Positions 15,910-24,783 of a DNA stretch of 64,000 nt are shown one piece after another. Positions within the stretch are counted from its first letter, which is position 1, and each line of letters starts with the position of its first letter. The stretch is taken from assembly GCA_902783575.1 (NCBI GenBank), contig CACZRP010000090.1, positions 48,552 to 112,551 of the forward strand. Direction: 5' to 3'. A model generated the notes under the pieces. The model was not told the DNA's origin. It searched no databases and saw only the letters and a program-made list of their open reading frames with translations. Position numbers and translations under genes: made by a program. The stretch is from an uncultured Eubacteriales bacterium. Its GTDB lineage: Bacteria > Bacillota > Clostridia > Lachnospirales > Bianqueaceae.

Positions 15910-17297
15910 TAATAGATCACCACTGGCGTTTCAAGCTCAATCATATCGTAAAAAGGCTGGCAGAAGCTGTAGGGAGTATTGATGCATCCATGGGAACCGC
16001 TAGTCTCGTAGATGTCTCCTCCGAAGGAGGATCTCCAGGAAGCATCATGGATTCCAGTGCCGTCAAAGTCGAAGGGCAGCCACAGCTCCACAAAGGTCTG
16101 ATAATCGTCGCCGATCAGAGTGACCTTGGTGCGCTTCGCCCAGATGCAGAAGACGCCCGTGGGGCTGTCGGTTTTGCCCTTGGTGCCGGAGACGATGTCC
16201 GTTTCCATGGCCAGCTTGCCGTCCACGTAGTACCACAGGTGCTGGTCGGCAATGGAGATTTCCACATAGGTTTCTCCGATGTCGTTGCCTGTCTTGTCAG
16301 ACCAGTGGCCCACGCCGTCCCAGTAGGCGTCGGCGGTGCAGTCTTCCTTCGAAAGAAGCACTTCATGGATGGAGTCCTTCGTTTCCTGCTTGGCCAGATC
16401 GTAGCCGAAGATATCCAGCTCCGAACCTACCTGAATCGTCTTGCCCTTGGAGGTGGTGAAGTTTCTCTTTGCCTTCCAGGTACTGTATTTGGTGAAAAGC
16501 TCATCCACATATTTGGTCAGCTCCGTCTCGTTGATGGAAACGTCAAACCCGTTGGGGATCAGCAGCCGTCGGAGCAGGGTCTCGTCAATGACCTCCTTCA
16601 CCTCTCCGTACATGGGAATGGTAATGGTCTTGGTCCAGACCTTGTTGTATTCCTCCATCTGTCCCAGGAGGCCTTCATCATCAGTCTTTACCGCAGCTTC
16701 CGCGTAGAGCCCTTCCTGCTGGGTGAGGTCGATGGAGGTCTCCTCCGCCATGACCGCTTCCTGAATCATTTTGGCGGCGGCATCCTTGTCAATCTGACAG
16801 CCGTCATCGGAGGGCGTGATGCTGTATATGCCCTTATCCGCCACCAGTTTGGCGTCCACCGGAGCCACATTGTTTTCCGGCTGCATGCAGTACAGGCCGG
16901 CCACAGCGGCGGCGACCTTGTTTTCGTCAATGGTAAACTTCTCGTAGCTGATTTCCTGATGATTCTCCTCCCAGTAGGAATAGAACCAGGTGCCGTGACG
17001 CTGTCGGTTCAGGACTCCCTGGGTATCGAAAACCTGGGTATAGCCCATGGCCCGAAGGTCGATGGTTTCCGTCATGGGTTCCCTTGTCTTGGCATCCCTT
17101 TCGGTCACGACAAAAGACCTGGCAGGCTCGTTCAGAATCTTGTCCACGTCCGCGGGCTTCTTGCCGCTGACGTCGATTCCGTTGATAAATGTGCCAGGCA
17201 GATATTCAGTTAATGATTTTTGATATCCCTGATAATAGAAATAGCTCACTCCGGCGAGAATCAGCACCACCGGAATGATCCACCACCATTTTTTCAT
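15909..17297 (-). CDS. L,D-transpeptidase with PG-binding domain (first of three)
   Basis: 462 residues from ATG 17295-17297, chosen for AAGGA seven nt upstream and because the earlier in-frame start adds an unlikely leader. The TM helix is WWIIPVVLILAGVSYFYY, then PGTFINGIDVSGKKPADV and a PG-binding region, and the YkuD domain has QHLWYYVDGKL, GIHDASWRS and GSHGCINTP (catalytic Cys about 438). It leads an operon of three paralogues driven by the promoter at 17364-17392. All three are predicted to be anchored in the membrane with the enzyme outside. Confidence 0.92.
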   Translation of the reverse strand: MKKWWWIIPVVLILAGVSYFYYQGYQKSLTEYLPGTFINGIDVSGKKPADVDKILNEPARSFVVTERDAKTREPMTETIDLRAMGYTQVFDTQGVLNRQRHGTWFYSYWEENHQEISYEKFTIDENKVAAAVAGLYCMQPENNVAPVDAKLVADKGIYSITPSDDGCQIDKDAAAKMIQEAVMAEETSIDLTQQEGLYAEAAVKTDDEGLLGQMEEYNKVWTKTITIPMYGEVKEVIDETLLRRLLIPNGFDVSINETELTKYVDELFTKYSTWKAKRNFTTSKGKTIQVGSELDIFGYDLAKQETKDSIHEVLLSKEDCTADAYWDGVGHWSDKTGNDIGETYVEISIADQHLWYYVDGKLAMETDIVSGTKGKTDSPTGVFCIWAKRTKVTLIGDDYQTFVELWLPFDFDGTGIHDASWRSSFGGDIYETSGSHGCINTPYSFCQPFYDMIELETPVVIY

Positions 17298-17363
17298 ATC
17301 CTCATCCTTTATATCTTTACTACTTATGTATCTGTGATACTTATTTATATATATAACCAATTT

Positions 17364-17392
17364 ATTTTACTGCAAAGCGCCCTTCAATGCAA
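17364..17392 (-). promoter_or_regulatory. Promoter of the L,D-transpeptidase operon
   Basis: TTGCAT (17387-17392) and TAAAAT (17364-17369), 17-nt spacer, minus strand. The leader contains a small inverted repeat, GTATC-ACA-GATAC, at about 17329-17341. Confidence 0.6.
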
Positions 17393-17412
17393 GCCCTAAA
17401 AGCGCTCCGAAC

Positions 17413-17446
17413 AAAAAAGAGATGGCATTTTTTCAGCCATCTCTTT
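17413..17446 (-). terminator. Intrinsic terminator of clpB
   Basis: AAAGAGATGGC pairs perfectly with GCCATCTCTTT (11 bp), followed on the minus strand by more T. It sits 43 nt after the clpB stop and upstream of the L,D-transpeptidase promoter, so it separates the two units. Confidence 0.85.
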
Positions 17447-17488
17447 CCGCTTTTTATCAGCCCTTGGGGTTCCGGTCTTCCCGTGTTT

Positions 17489-20110
17489 TTATCTGGCCGT
17501 GAGCTTCATCTCACCATGCTCGTCCGGACCATAATCCACCGTAATCTCGGTGCCGGGAGCCAGGTCCTCAGCAATCATCTTTCTGGCCAGCAGGGTTTCA
17601 ATCTTCGCCTGCATGAACCGCTTCAGGGGACGGGCTCCGTAGATGGGATCATAGCCTCCGTCAATAATGTACTGACGGGCCGCATCGGTGAGCTTAACCG
17701 ACAGCTGCTTATCCTTCAGCCTCTTCTGGAGCTCGGCAAGCTGCAGATCCACGATATGGGAAATGTTATCCTTGGTCAGGGGCTTGTAGAACACGATCTC
17801 GTCCAGACGGTTCAGGAACTCCGGACGGAAGGACTGCTTCAGCAGAGCCTCCACGCCCTCTCTGGCCTGTTCGGAAATCTCCCCGGTCTGCTCATCAATG
17901 CCCTCCAGGATCATCTGGGATCCCAGGTTCGAGGTAAGAATAATAATGGTATTCTTAAAGTCCACGGTACGGCCCTGGGAATCAGTGATACGGCCGTCAT
18001 CCAGTACCTGCAGCAGTACGTTGAATACATCCGGATGAGCCTTTTCAATCTCATCGAACAGCACCACGCTGTAGGGGCTGCGGCGCACCGCCTCTGTCAG
18101 CTGGCCGCCCTCATCGTAGCCCACATATCCGGGAGGCGCTCCGATCAGACGGGATACGGAGTATTTCTCCATATACTCACTCATATCAATACGGACCATG
18201 TTCTTCTCGTTATCAAACAGGGCTGCTGCCAGAGCCTTGGCAAGCTCGGTTTTACCCACACCGGTGGGACCCATGAACAGGAAGGAGCCGATGGGACGGT
18301 TGGGATCCTTGATGCCAGCCCGGGAACGGAGAATGGCGTCGCAGACCCTCTGCACCGCTTCATCCTGTCCGATGACCCGCTGATGGAGCACATCATCCAG
18401 ATGCAGCAGCTTTTCTCTTTCGCTTTCCACCAGCTTGCTCACCGGGATGCCGGTCCAGCGGCCCACAATTTTGGCGATTTCTTCCTCGGTGACCCGGTCT
18501 CTCAGCAGGCTGCCGTTTTCATGACCGGAACTCTGCTCCGCCGCCTTCTCTTCTTCCTCCAGCTGTTTTTTCAAAGCCGGAAGCTTTCCGTATTTCAGCT
18601 CCGCCAGCCGGTTCAGGTCGTAGCTTCGCTCGGCCCGCTCGATATCGGCATTCACCTGCTCGATCTCTTCCCTCAGCTGCTGAACCTTGCCGATGGAATG
18701 CTTCTCTCCTTCCCATTTGGCCTTCATGCTGTTGAACTGATCTCTCAGATCCGCCAGCTCCTTGCGGATGTCCGCCAGATGCTCCAGGGAAATCTGATCC
18801 GTTTCCTTTTTCAGGGCGGCTTCCTCAATCTCCAGCTGCATGATCTTCCGCTGGATCTCGTCCAGCTCTGTGGGCATGGAATCCATCTCGGTTCGGATCA
18901 TGGCACAGGCCTCATCCACCAGGTCAATGGCCTTATCCGGCAGGAACCGGTCGGTGATATAACGGTTGGACAAAGTGGCTGCGGCGATGAGAGCCTGATC
19001 CTGAATCTTCACTCCGTGGAACACCTCGTAACGCTGCTTCAGACCACGCAGGATGGCAATGGTGTCCTCCAGGGAGGGCTCGGGAATCATCACCGGCTGG
19101 AAACGACGCTCCAGAGCCGCATCCTTTTCGATATACTGACGGTACTCATTCAAAGTGGTGGCACCGATGCAGTGCAGCTCGCCTCGGGCCAGCATGGGCT
19201 TCAGCAGGTTGCCGGCATCCATGGAGCCTTCCGTCTTGCCGGCGCCCACAATAGTGTGCAGCTCATCGATGAACAGAATAATCTGTCCCTCACTCTTTTT
19301 CACCTCATTCAGCACAGCCTTCAGACGCTCTTCAAACTCGCCCCGGTACTTGGCGCCGGCGATAAGCGCGCCCATATCCAGGGAGAAGATCTTTCTGTCC
19401 TTCAGGCTATCCGGTACATCGCCCCGGACAATTCGCTGGGCCAGGCCCTCCGCGATGGCGGTTTTACCGACACCGGGCTCACCGATAAGACAAGGATTGT
19501 TTTTGCTCTTTCTGGACAGAATCCGGATGACGCTTCGGATCTCGCTGTCACGGCCGATGACCGGGTCCAGCTTCTGCTGGCGGGCCAGCTCCACCAGGTC
19601 CTGACCGTATTTCTTCAGCACATCATAGGTATCTTCGGGATTCTCGGAGGTGACCCGGGTGTTGCCCCGGACCTCCTTCAGCACATTCAGAAACGCCGCT
19701 TCCGTGATATGGAAGGTGCCGAAAAGCCCCCTCACATTGACGCTGGGCTTCTTCAGGATACCCAGCATCAGATGCTCCACGGAGATATATTCATCCTTCA
19801 TCTGGTCAGCCTGGTTCTCCGCCTCATTCAGGGCGTCATTCAGGTTCTGACTGACATAAACCTGGCTCAGGGGTGCCGAGGTCCCGGTGACCTTCGGGAA
19901 ACGGTCCACCTGTTCGCTAAGGGCCCGCTCATAGGCAGCGGTATCCACACCCATCTGCCCCAGCATCTGGCGGATCAGCCCATCCTGGGGCTGTACCAGC
20001 GCCAGCAGCACATGCTCCTGCTGCAGTTCCTGATTGTGATTTTCCGATCCGATTTTCTGTGCGGTCTGGATGGCTTCCAGACTCTTCTGTGTCAATTTCT
20101 GTGTATTCAT
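17489..20110 (-). CDS. clpB: ClpB disaggregase chaperone
   Basis: 873 residues, full-length ClpB/Hsp100. There is a double Clp-N domain at the start, then AAA-1 with Walker A GEPGVGKT (210-217) and Walker [15 protein letters not shown] coiled-coil M-domain (about 400-520, many ELxxL heptads) is what distinguishes ClpB from ClpC. AAA-2 has Walker [15 protein letters not shown] (about 610) and [15 protein letters not shown]. With DnaK it pulls apart protein aggregates after heat stress, in the cytoplasm. The ATG overlaps the stop of the upstream ribbon-helix-helix gene (ATGA), and its GGGAGG lies inside that gene, so the two are coupled. Confidence 0.97.
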   Translation of the reverse strand: MNTQKLTQKSLEAIQTAQKIGSENHNQELQQEHVLLALVQPQDGLIRQMLGQMGVDTAAYERALSEQVDRFPKVTGTSAPLSQVYVSQNLNDALNEAENQADQMKDEYISVEHLMLGILKKPSVNVRGLFGTFHITEAAFLNVLKEVRGNTRVTSENPEDTYDVLKKYGQDLVELARQQKLDPVIGRDSEIRSVIRILSRKSKNNPCLIGEPGVGKTAIAEGLAQRIVRGDVPDSLKDRKIFSLDMGALIAGAKYRGEFEERLKAVLNEVKKSEGQIILFIDELHTIVGAGKTEGSMDAGNLLKPMLARGELHCIGATTLNEYRQYIEKDAALERRFQPVMIPEPSLEDTIAILRGLKQRYEVFHGVKIQDQALIAAATLSNRYITDRFLPDKAIDLVDEACAMIRTEMDSMPTELDEIQRKIMQLEIEEAALKKETDQISLEHLADIRKELADLRDQFNSMKAKWEGEKHSIGKVQQLREEIEQVNADIERAERSYDLNRLAELKYGKLPALKKQLEEEEKAAEQSSGHENGSLLRDRVTEEEIAKIVGRWTGIPVSKLVESEREKLLHLDDVLHQRVIGQDEAVQRVCDAILRSRAGIKDPNRPIGSFLFMGPTGVGKTELAKALAAALFDNEKNMVRIDMSEYMEKYSVSRLIGAPPGYVGYDEGGQLTEAVRRSPYSVVLFDEIEKAHPDVFNVLLQVLDDGRITDSQGRTVDFKNTIIILTSNLGSQMILEGIDEQTGEISEQAREGVEALLKQSFRPEFLNRLDEIVFYKPLTKDNISHIVDLQLAELQKRLKDKQLSVKLTDAARQYIIDGGYDPIYGARPLKRFMQAKIETLLARKMIAEDLAPGTEITVDYGPDEHGEMKLTAR

Positions 20111-20769
20111 ACTAAACCTCCCTTTCCGGAAAGATAATCTCTGTATACGGCTTCCGTACTTCTGACGGCGGAGGAAGGATCCTCCAGATAGTCAAAAAAG
20201 GTGTTCATGCCCTGATCCAGGGCCTGGATGTAGGAAGCGATCATCTGTCCAAAGTCTTCATCCGAGACATTTTCATCGGGCAGCATAAGCTCTCTGACAT
20301 ACTTCGTGTCCTCAATGCTCCAGCGCTTGCCGATGCCTCCTACCTTCACCTCCAGCTGCTGCCAGAGACTGAAGAACTGGTTCAGATAGTGGATCAGCGT
20401 CTGATTCTGGCTCCGCAGGATGACCTTCAGCCGGACCTTGGCCTCTGCACCGCTTCTTAAGAGCTCAATGCTGTAGCGGACAGTGGGATTGTACTTATAG
20501 TTCAGCGCCTGCCGAAGAGACAGCATGCTGTCTGAAGGCTTCATCAGCAGCTGGAAGCCGGTGTCGGAAAGCAGATTCTGTATCTCCGAAAACACGGTTT
20601 CCATCCGCTTCTGCGGCGTCAGCAGCGATGTATATTCCGCCAGAATCTGGTTGATCATGTTGGAGCGGCTGGTGTTCATCTGGTAGGCCAGCCGGTCCAC
20701 AGCCCGGATCACCTCATCGCTCAGCACCAGGGAATACACGCTCTTCTCCTGACTCTGTCCCCGTCTCAT
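20107..20769 (-). CDS. Ribbon-helix-helix protein coupled to clpB
   Basis: 220 residues from the ATG ending at 20769, chosen for AGGAG eight nt upstream. Residues about 10-45 ([20 protein letters not shown], then [14 protein letters not shown]) look like a ribbon-helix-helix DNA-binding fold: a short beta strand, then two helices with a TSRSxxI turn. The remaining 170 residues have no motif I know, though alternating charged strands ([21 protein letters not shown]) suggest a ligand or protein-binding domain. It shares a promoter with clpB and probably regulates it or itself, in place of the usual CtsR or HrcA control. Function is inferred. Confidence 0.7.
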   Translation of the reverse strand: MRRGQSQEKSVYSLVLSDEVIRAVDRLAYQMNTSRSNMINQILAEYTSLLTPQKRMETVFSEIQNLLSDTGFQLLMKPSDSMLSLRQALNYKYNPTVRYSIELLRSGAEAKVRLKVILRSQNQTLIHYLNQFFSLWQQLEVKVGGIGKRWSIEDTKYVRELMLPDENVSDEDFGQMIASYIQALDQGMNTFFDYLEDPSSAVRSTEAVYRDYLSGKGGLV

Positions 20770-20800
20770 CTTCTTCACTCCTTTTCCTTTTCTATGGATC

Positions 20801-20828
20801 ATTATACTCGTTTTCTTGAATTTGTCAA
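20801..20828 (-). promoter_or_regulatory. Promoter of the RHH-clpB operon with inverted repeat
   Basis: TTGACA (20823-20828) and TATAAT (20801-20806), 16-nt spacer. The -35 lies inside an inverted repeat, CTTGA-N5-TCAAG (20815-20829), a plausible operator. I see no CIRCE element and no clear tandem CtsR heptads. Confidence 0.75.
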
Positions 20829-20896
20829 GCGGATTATATAATTTAAATTACAATTTCTCAAAAAATCGCCATCTGTTTTCTCCGCTCTGTCTATGG

Positions 20897-20902
20897 TATA
20901 AT
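20897..20902 (+). promoter_or_regulatory. Extended -10 promoter of a lipoprotein gene
   Basis: TGGTATAAT forms an extended -10 element (TGnTATAAT) 36 nt before the ATG at 20938. No good -35 is visible, as is usual for this promoter class. Confidence 0.6.
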
Positions 20903-20937
20903 CATTTCATAGCTTCCTTAATTGGAAGGAGGAAATC

Positions 20938-21753
20938 ATGAAAAGTTTTAGATTTTTATGCCTGACTCTGTCTCTCCTGCTAACCATATTCACCTGCGCA
21001 GGCTGCCGCTCTGCCGGAGAGTCAGAATCCGTTTTTAAAATATATCTGGCGGAAACCATTCTTTCCCCGGAGGCCGAATGCCTCTATGTCGTTTATGAAA
21101 ATCCCACGGATAGAGAAATCACTTACGGCACCTTCTGCTCTTTTGAGAAAAAGATTCAAAAGGATCAGTGGGAACCGGTTCCTTTCAAGGACCATTTGAG
21201 CTTTCCGGCCCTGGGACTGACCCTTGAAGAACACGATATCCAGAGACAGCCCTTTTCCTTAAAGCTTTTCAAAGAGCCGTTGACAGAAGGAACCTATCGG
21301 ATCCATATCAAAGCCTTCGATACTTATCTGGAATTTGAAATCCGTGAAGACGGTGCCCTTCCCCAGCTGATTTACCCAGATCAGGAATCTGCTCCGAATA
21401 TGCTTTCACCAAAACCGCTGGCACGAAGCTGGCAGTGGTACCGGATATTGGATTATACCCGTTATTACAACAGCCAGGGCATCGCGATCCTTGACCTGCA
21501 AAAAGGGAAAAACGGACTGGCCGCCTTCGGCTGGTTATTCACTCAGGAAGCAGGCATTCCAGATGAGAATACCCTCATGTATCTCAACGTCGTTGACAGA
21601 AAAACCGGACGGATCTATGAAGCCTTTGAATCACCTTCTGTCAGATATACAAGCCTGAAAACCTCAGAAGACGGCTTCACCTGCATCGGAGAAAATGGTG
21701 AAACCTATCGGATCATCCTGCTAGGCGACCAGCTTCAGATCACCAAAGAATAG
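20938..21753 (+). CDS. Putative lipoprotein of unknown function
   Basis: 271 residues with AAGGAGG five nt before the ATG. The leader LCLTLSLLLTIFTCAGC is a lipoprotein signal with Cys 23 as the lipid anchor. The mature part starts with an Ig-like beta segment (CLYVVYENPTDREITYGT, then an EGTYRIHIKAF strand), as in bacterial Ig-like lipoproteins. The second half (WQWYRILDYTRYYNSQGIAI onward) is not recognised. It is on the outer face of the membrane. It is a single gene, convergent with the macrodomain gene, and shares a bidirectional terminator with it. Confidence 0.75.
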   Translation: MKSFRFLCLTLSLLLTIFTCAGCRSAGESESVFKIYLAETILSPEAECLYVVYENPTDREITYGTFCSFEKKIQKDQWEPVPFKDHLSFPALGLTLEEHDIQRQPFSLKLFKEPLTEGTYRIHIKAFDTYLEFEIREDGALPQLIYPDQESAPNMLSPKPLARSWQWYRILDYTRYYNSQGIAILDLQKGKNGLAAFGWLFTQEAGIPDENTLMYLNVVDRKTGRIYEAFESPSVRYTSLKTSEDGFTCIGENGETYRIILLGDQLQITKE

Positions 21754-21790
21754 TGCCCGCCGGCAGGGCAGGCCTTATCCCGCCGCCAGC

Positions 21791-21849
21791 AAAAAAGCTG
21801 TCCTTCTCCTCCGACATGCGTCTGTCAGGAGGAAAAGAACAGCTTTTTA
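21791..21849. terminator. Bidirectional intrinsic terminator
   Basis: AAAAAGCTGT pairs with ACAGCTTTTT, and an inner TCCTCC-GACA pairs with TGTC-AGGAGGA. A or T runs lie on both sides, so it can stop both the lipoprotein gene (plus) and the long kinase-macrodomain cluster (minus). Confidence 0.8.
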
Positions 21850-21861
21850 ATTATCTGATTT

Positions 21862-22944
21862 TCAGTTTTTCAAAAACTGCCAGGTAAAGAGAATGGCCAT
21901 GCCTATAAATACACCGGGCAAGACACCCATCAGCACGGCGACCAGCGCATTGCTGAACCAGTTCAGATAGAGCCCCACGCCAAAGAGCACGCCGAAGCCC
22001 ACCGCCAGCACAATGCACAGGATCATGATCATCAGGATAAGGGAAGAAACTCCCGGCACCTTATCATTGGAGACATGGCCCTTCCACTTTTCCGGACGGC
22101 CGCCGTTTTCGGGCATGCCGTAAAGATAGTTGGAAAACACCTGATAGTTGTAGTACCCTCTCTGGTCATCCGCCTTGATGGCGAAAACCACTTCCCGGAA
22201 GGTATTGCGGAAATCTCCGTTCATCAGCTGCCAGGCAAAGGCCTGCGCCACCACCTCCGGAGGATTCATGAAGGCACCGCAGCCGAAGGCGCCCAGCACC
22301 AGGGTATGAACCCCGTGGGCCTCCGCCAGAGACAGGATATTCCGGATCCGGCTCATGTAAACCTTCTCCAGCTTGCCGTAATCCGGCTCCATAATGCCAT
22401 TCATGTTCGGAGCCGCGCAGGTGATCACATCCACGAAAACCCACTGGCTCTCATCCAGCATGTTGCCGTATTCATCTTTGAAGACGCATACATTCTCCGA
22501 ATAGATAACCCGGTCGCTGAAGTAGAAATCCCGCCGGTTGTTGAAGTCATAAAACTCTCCGAAAACATCCGGCTTTGTAAGGCAGGGATACAGGTTCGTG
22601 GCCCGGCAGAGACTCTCCTCCTGGGCATCAGCGCCGTAGACCACCCCGCCGCCGGGATTCACCCCGTTGGCAAAATTCAGGATGGCGATATGCTTCGGCA
22701 GCCGCGCCCCAAAGCCGGAGGGCACTTCCCGGGTCTGGGCGAAATACAGCCTTCGGGCCGCATCCAGGGTACTCTCCTGAGTCACACTGATGCGGGTGGG
22801 CGAAATGCCGGATACCCGGGTGATTTCGAAGTTCTCAGGAAACACCCGGGTAGATGATACCGCTCCATAGGTCAGCTGACGGAGCCGGTGGTCATCCCAT
22901 AGCCTGTTCTGTGTGTCAAGAAATACTTCTGTACGCGATAACAT
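21862..22944 (-). CDS. Bacterial PARG-like macrodomain protein (TIGR02452) with membrane tail
   Basis: 360 residues. The catalytic region of bacterial-type poly(ADP-ribose) glycohydrolases is clear: LNFANGVNPGGGV (GGG at about 98-100), then QEE at 108-110 whose second Glu is the family catalytic residue. VITCAAPN, LVLGAFGCGAFMNPP and EVVFAIK complete a macrodomain fold. It would remove ADP-ribose chains or terminal ADP-ribose. Unlike most members it ends in two predicted TM helices (about 298-323 and 330-356). The enzyme is thus tethered to the membrane, most likely on the cytoplasmic side because no signal peptide precedes it. It is the last gene of the kinase cluster, four nt after the TPR/LRR gene. 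No ADP-ribosyltransferase is recognised nearby. Confidence 0.88.
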   Translation of the reverse strand: MLSRTEVFLDTQNRLWDDHRLRQLTYGAVSSTRVFPENFEITRVSGISPTRISVTQESTLDAARRLYFAQTREVPSGFGARLPKHIAILNFANGVNPGGGVVYGADAQEESLCRATNLYPCLTKPDVFGEFYDFNNRRDFYFSDRVIYSENVCVFKDEYGNMLDESQWVFVDVITCAAPNMNGIMEPDYGKLEKVYMSRIRNILSLAEAHGVHTLVLGAFGCGAFMNPPEVVAQAFAWQLMNGDFRNTFREVVFAIKADDQRGYYNYQVFSNYLYGMPENGGRPEKWKGHVSNDKVPGVSSLILMIMILCIVLAVGFGVLFGVGLYLNWFSNALVAVLMGVLPGVFIGMAILFTWQFLKN

Positions 22945-22948
22945 GGCT

Positions 22949-24748
22949 TTACTCTCCTAAAACGACCTCCTTGTTGTCATACCATACCAGACAGTCAGGA
23001 TGTCTCTCCTTGTAAGCATAGGCCACTTCATAGCTGAGGCCGGTGTAGCACAGATCCAGCACATCCAGGTTGAGGCCGTCCAGAGGCGTGATATCCTTAA
23101 TCTGAGAGCAGCCGTGCAGATAGATGCTGCGCAGCTGGGACATCTGGCCCAGAGGCGTCAGATCCGTAAATCCGGAGCTGCCGTTAAAGTACAGGTCGGT
23201 CAGGCTGGTGGCGCCGGTCAGAGGCTCCAGGGTATTGAAGCTGCAGTTGGTCAGAATCAGCTGGGCGAGCTGCTTGCAGTTTCTCAGGGGCTCCATATCG
23301 GTAATGATATCGCCATTCAGCTGGATCAGCGTATCCTGATAGGAGAAGGTCTGGGAACCCAGAATGAAATATCCGTCAGGAAGGTTGTTGGGATCTACTG
23401 TCTGTTCGGTCTGAAGCAGCACTTCCTTGTCGTCATACCAGACGGAGCAGTTCTGATGGCTCTCCTTGTAGGCATAGGCATTCTCATAGGAAACGCCGGA
23501 GCCGGTGACATCCAGCAGAGTCAGAGGCACATTCGGGATAACGGACAGGTCATCCAGCTGGGTGCATCCGCGGATATACAGGACGGACAGATTGCCCATA
23601 CGTCCCAGAGCCGACAGGTTTCTGAAGCCGCGGCTGCCGGAGATCACCAGGGTGGTCAGGCGGCTGCAGTCGGCCACAGGAGAAAGATCATTGAAGACAC
23701 AGTTGGTCAGGATCAGCTCCTGCAGCTGCTGGCACTTGGAAAGAGGTGTCAGATCCAGATCCTCGCCATCGATCTCGATGGAGGTCACATCATAGGTATA
23801 GGTATGGGACCCCAGAACAAAGGTTTCAGCGTCGTTCACATAGCCCACCTTCACCAGATCATTCAGATAGATCTCAATCACGGGATCGGCCTTGTAAACG
23901 TTGCCGGCCATATCGGTCTCAATCACCAGCTCATAGCCGCTTCTCGGAATGCGGACAAAGAAGCCGCCCCGGTCCGGATCCTCGGCGGGAGCCGCTTTGG
24001 TGTTCAGAATCTGGCAAAGCTTCTCATAGCTGATATAGCCATCAAAATTGATGAACAGCACGCTGGGAGAAAGAATCGCGATCTTGTAGGGACGCACATT
24101 GATGGCAGGGGTTCTGGTCTGCTCATTGATGATGTCCCTGTTGGAAGCGGTATTCTTAAAGTACAGGGTGGCGGAAAGCCCCTTGAAGGTGGCTCCGTAG
24201 CCGTCATCCCCGGCGGGAACCACAGAAGCGTCGCCGTAGGTATTCACATATTCCTGATAGCAGTAATCTGACAGCAGGGTCAGGGTAGCGCCGCGAAGAG
24301 CGATGCCTTCCGCGTCGGTGCCGGTGACAATCTGCCCGGTGGCTGCCGGTGATTCAGGGGTCACGGCGGGGGTCAGATCGGCGGTGCCGTTGATCCGGTA
24401 ATCCTGGATCTCAGACAGCAGCGATGTCAGTCGGGAATCCTTCGTCAGATCGTAACCCTTCTGGGCCACCGCTTCGGCCTCCACGTAGTTGCCCTGGGCA
24501 ATATAGGCCTGAGCCAGACCGATATAAGGCTCGGGCTTGTCGGGCTGCAGCTGAATCGCCGCCTTGTAGGTGTCGATCAGACTGTTGTAGTCTCCGCTCT
24601 GCAGGTACTGGCTGGCAGACTTCATCTGCTCCAGGTACTTCTCCTGTTTATTGTTGTTTACGATGAGAAGCACAGCGCCCACCACAATGGCCGCCACCAG
24701 TACAATGGCGATGGGAAGCACGATCAGGAGCGTTTTGTTCTTTTTCAT
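22949..24748 (-). CDS. Membrane-anchored TPR and leucine-rich-repeat protein
   Basis: 599 residues. An N-terminal TM anchor (TLLIVLPIAIVLVAAIVVGAV) is followed by about two TPR units (SGDYNSLIDTYKAAIQLQPD, GLAQAYIAQGNYVEAEAVAQ). A middle domain without known motifs spans about 140-310. The end is two copies of a roughly 130-residue module: FVLGSxTYTY strand, leucine-rich repeats (LQELILTNC, LTTLVISGSRGF, LSVLYIRGC), then AYAYKE, a Cys, VWYD and KEV. The copies run at about 320-455 and 470-599. Most of it should be outside the cell. It looks like a binding scaffold. It lies between a Ser/Thr kinase and the macrodomain gene. AAGGAGG precedes the start. Confidence 0.8.
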   Translation of the reverse strand: MKKNKTLLIVLPIAIVLVAAIVVGAVLLIVNNNKQEKYLEQMKSASQYLQSGDYNSLIDTYKAAIQLQPDKPEPYIGLAQAYIAQGNYVEAEAVAQKGYDLTKDSRLTSLLSEIQDYRINGTADLTPAVTPESPAATGQIVTGTDAEGIALRGATLTLLSDYCYQEYVNTYGDASVVPAGDDGYGATFKGLSATLYFKNTASNRDIINEQTRTPAINVRPYKIAILSPSVLFINFDGYISYEKLCQILNTKAAPAEDPDRGGFFVRIPRSGYELVIETDMAGNVYKADPVIEIYLNDLVKVGYVNDAETFVLGSHTYTYDVTSIEIDGEDLDLTPLSKCQQLQELILTNCVFNDLSPVADCSRLTTLVISGSRGFRNLSALGRMGNLSVLYIRGCTQLDDLSVIPNVPLTLLDVTGSGVSYENAYAYKESHQNCSVWYDDKEVLLQTEQTVDPNNLPDGYFILGSQTFSYQDTLIQLNGDIITDMEPLRNCKQLAQLILTNCSFNTLEPLTGATSLTDLYFNGSSGFTDLTPLGQMSQLRSIYLHGCSQIKDITPLDGLNLDVLDLCYTGLSYEVAYAYKERHPDCLVWYDNKEVVLGE

Positions 24749-24783
24749 GTCAGATTTCCTCCTTAGGAATTTAGGGCTAAGGT

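Noticed and set aside
17387..20137. Long plus-strand frame (916 codons) opposite clpB, and similar long frames opposite the alpha-galactosidase, DUF4838 and transpeptidase genes
   Set aside because: These are shadows of GC-rich codon use. The opposite strand encodes clear protein families with motifs and ribosome-binding sites.
20770..20937. CIRCE element or CtsR box upstream of the clpB operon
   Set aside because: Neither the CIRCE dyad nor tandem GGTCAAA heptads is visible; only the unrelated CTTGA-N5-TCAAG repeat.
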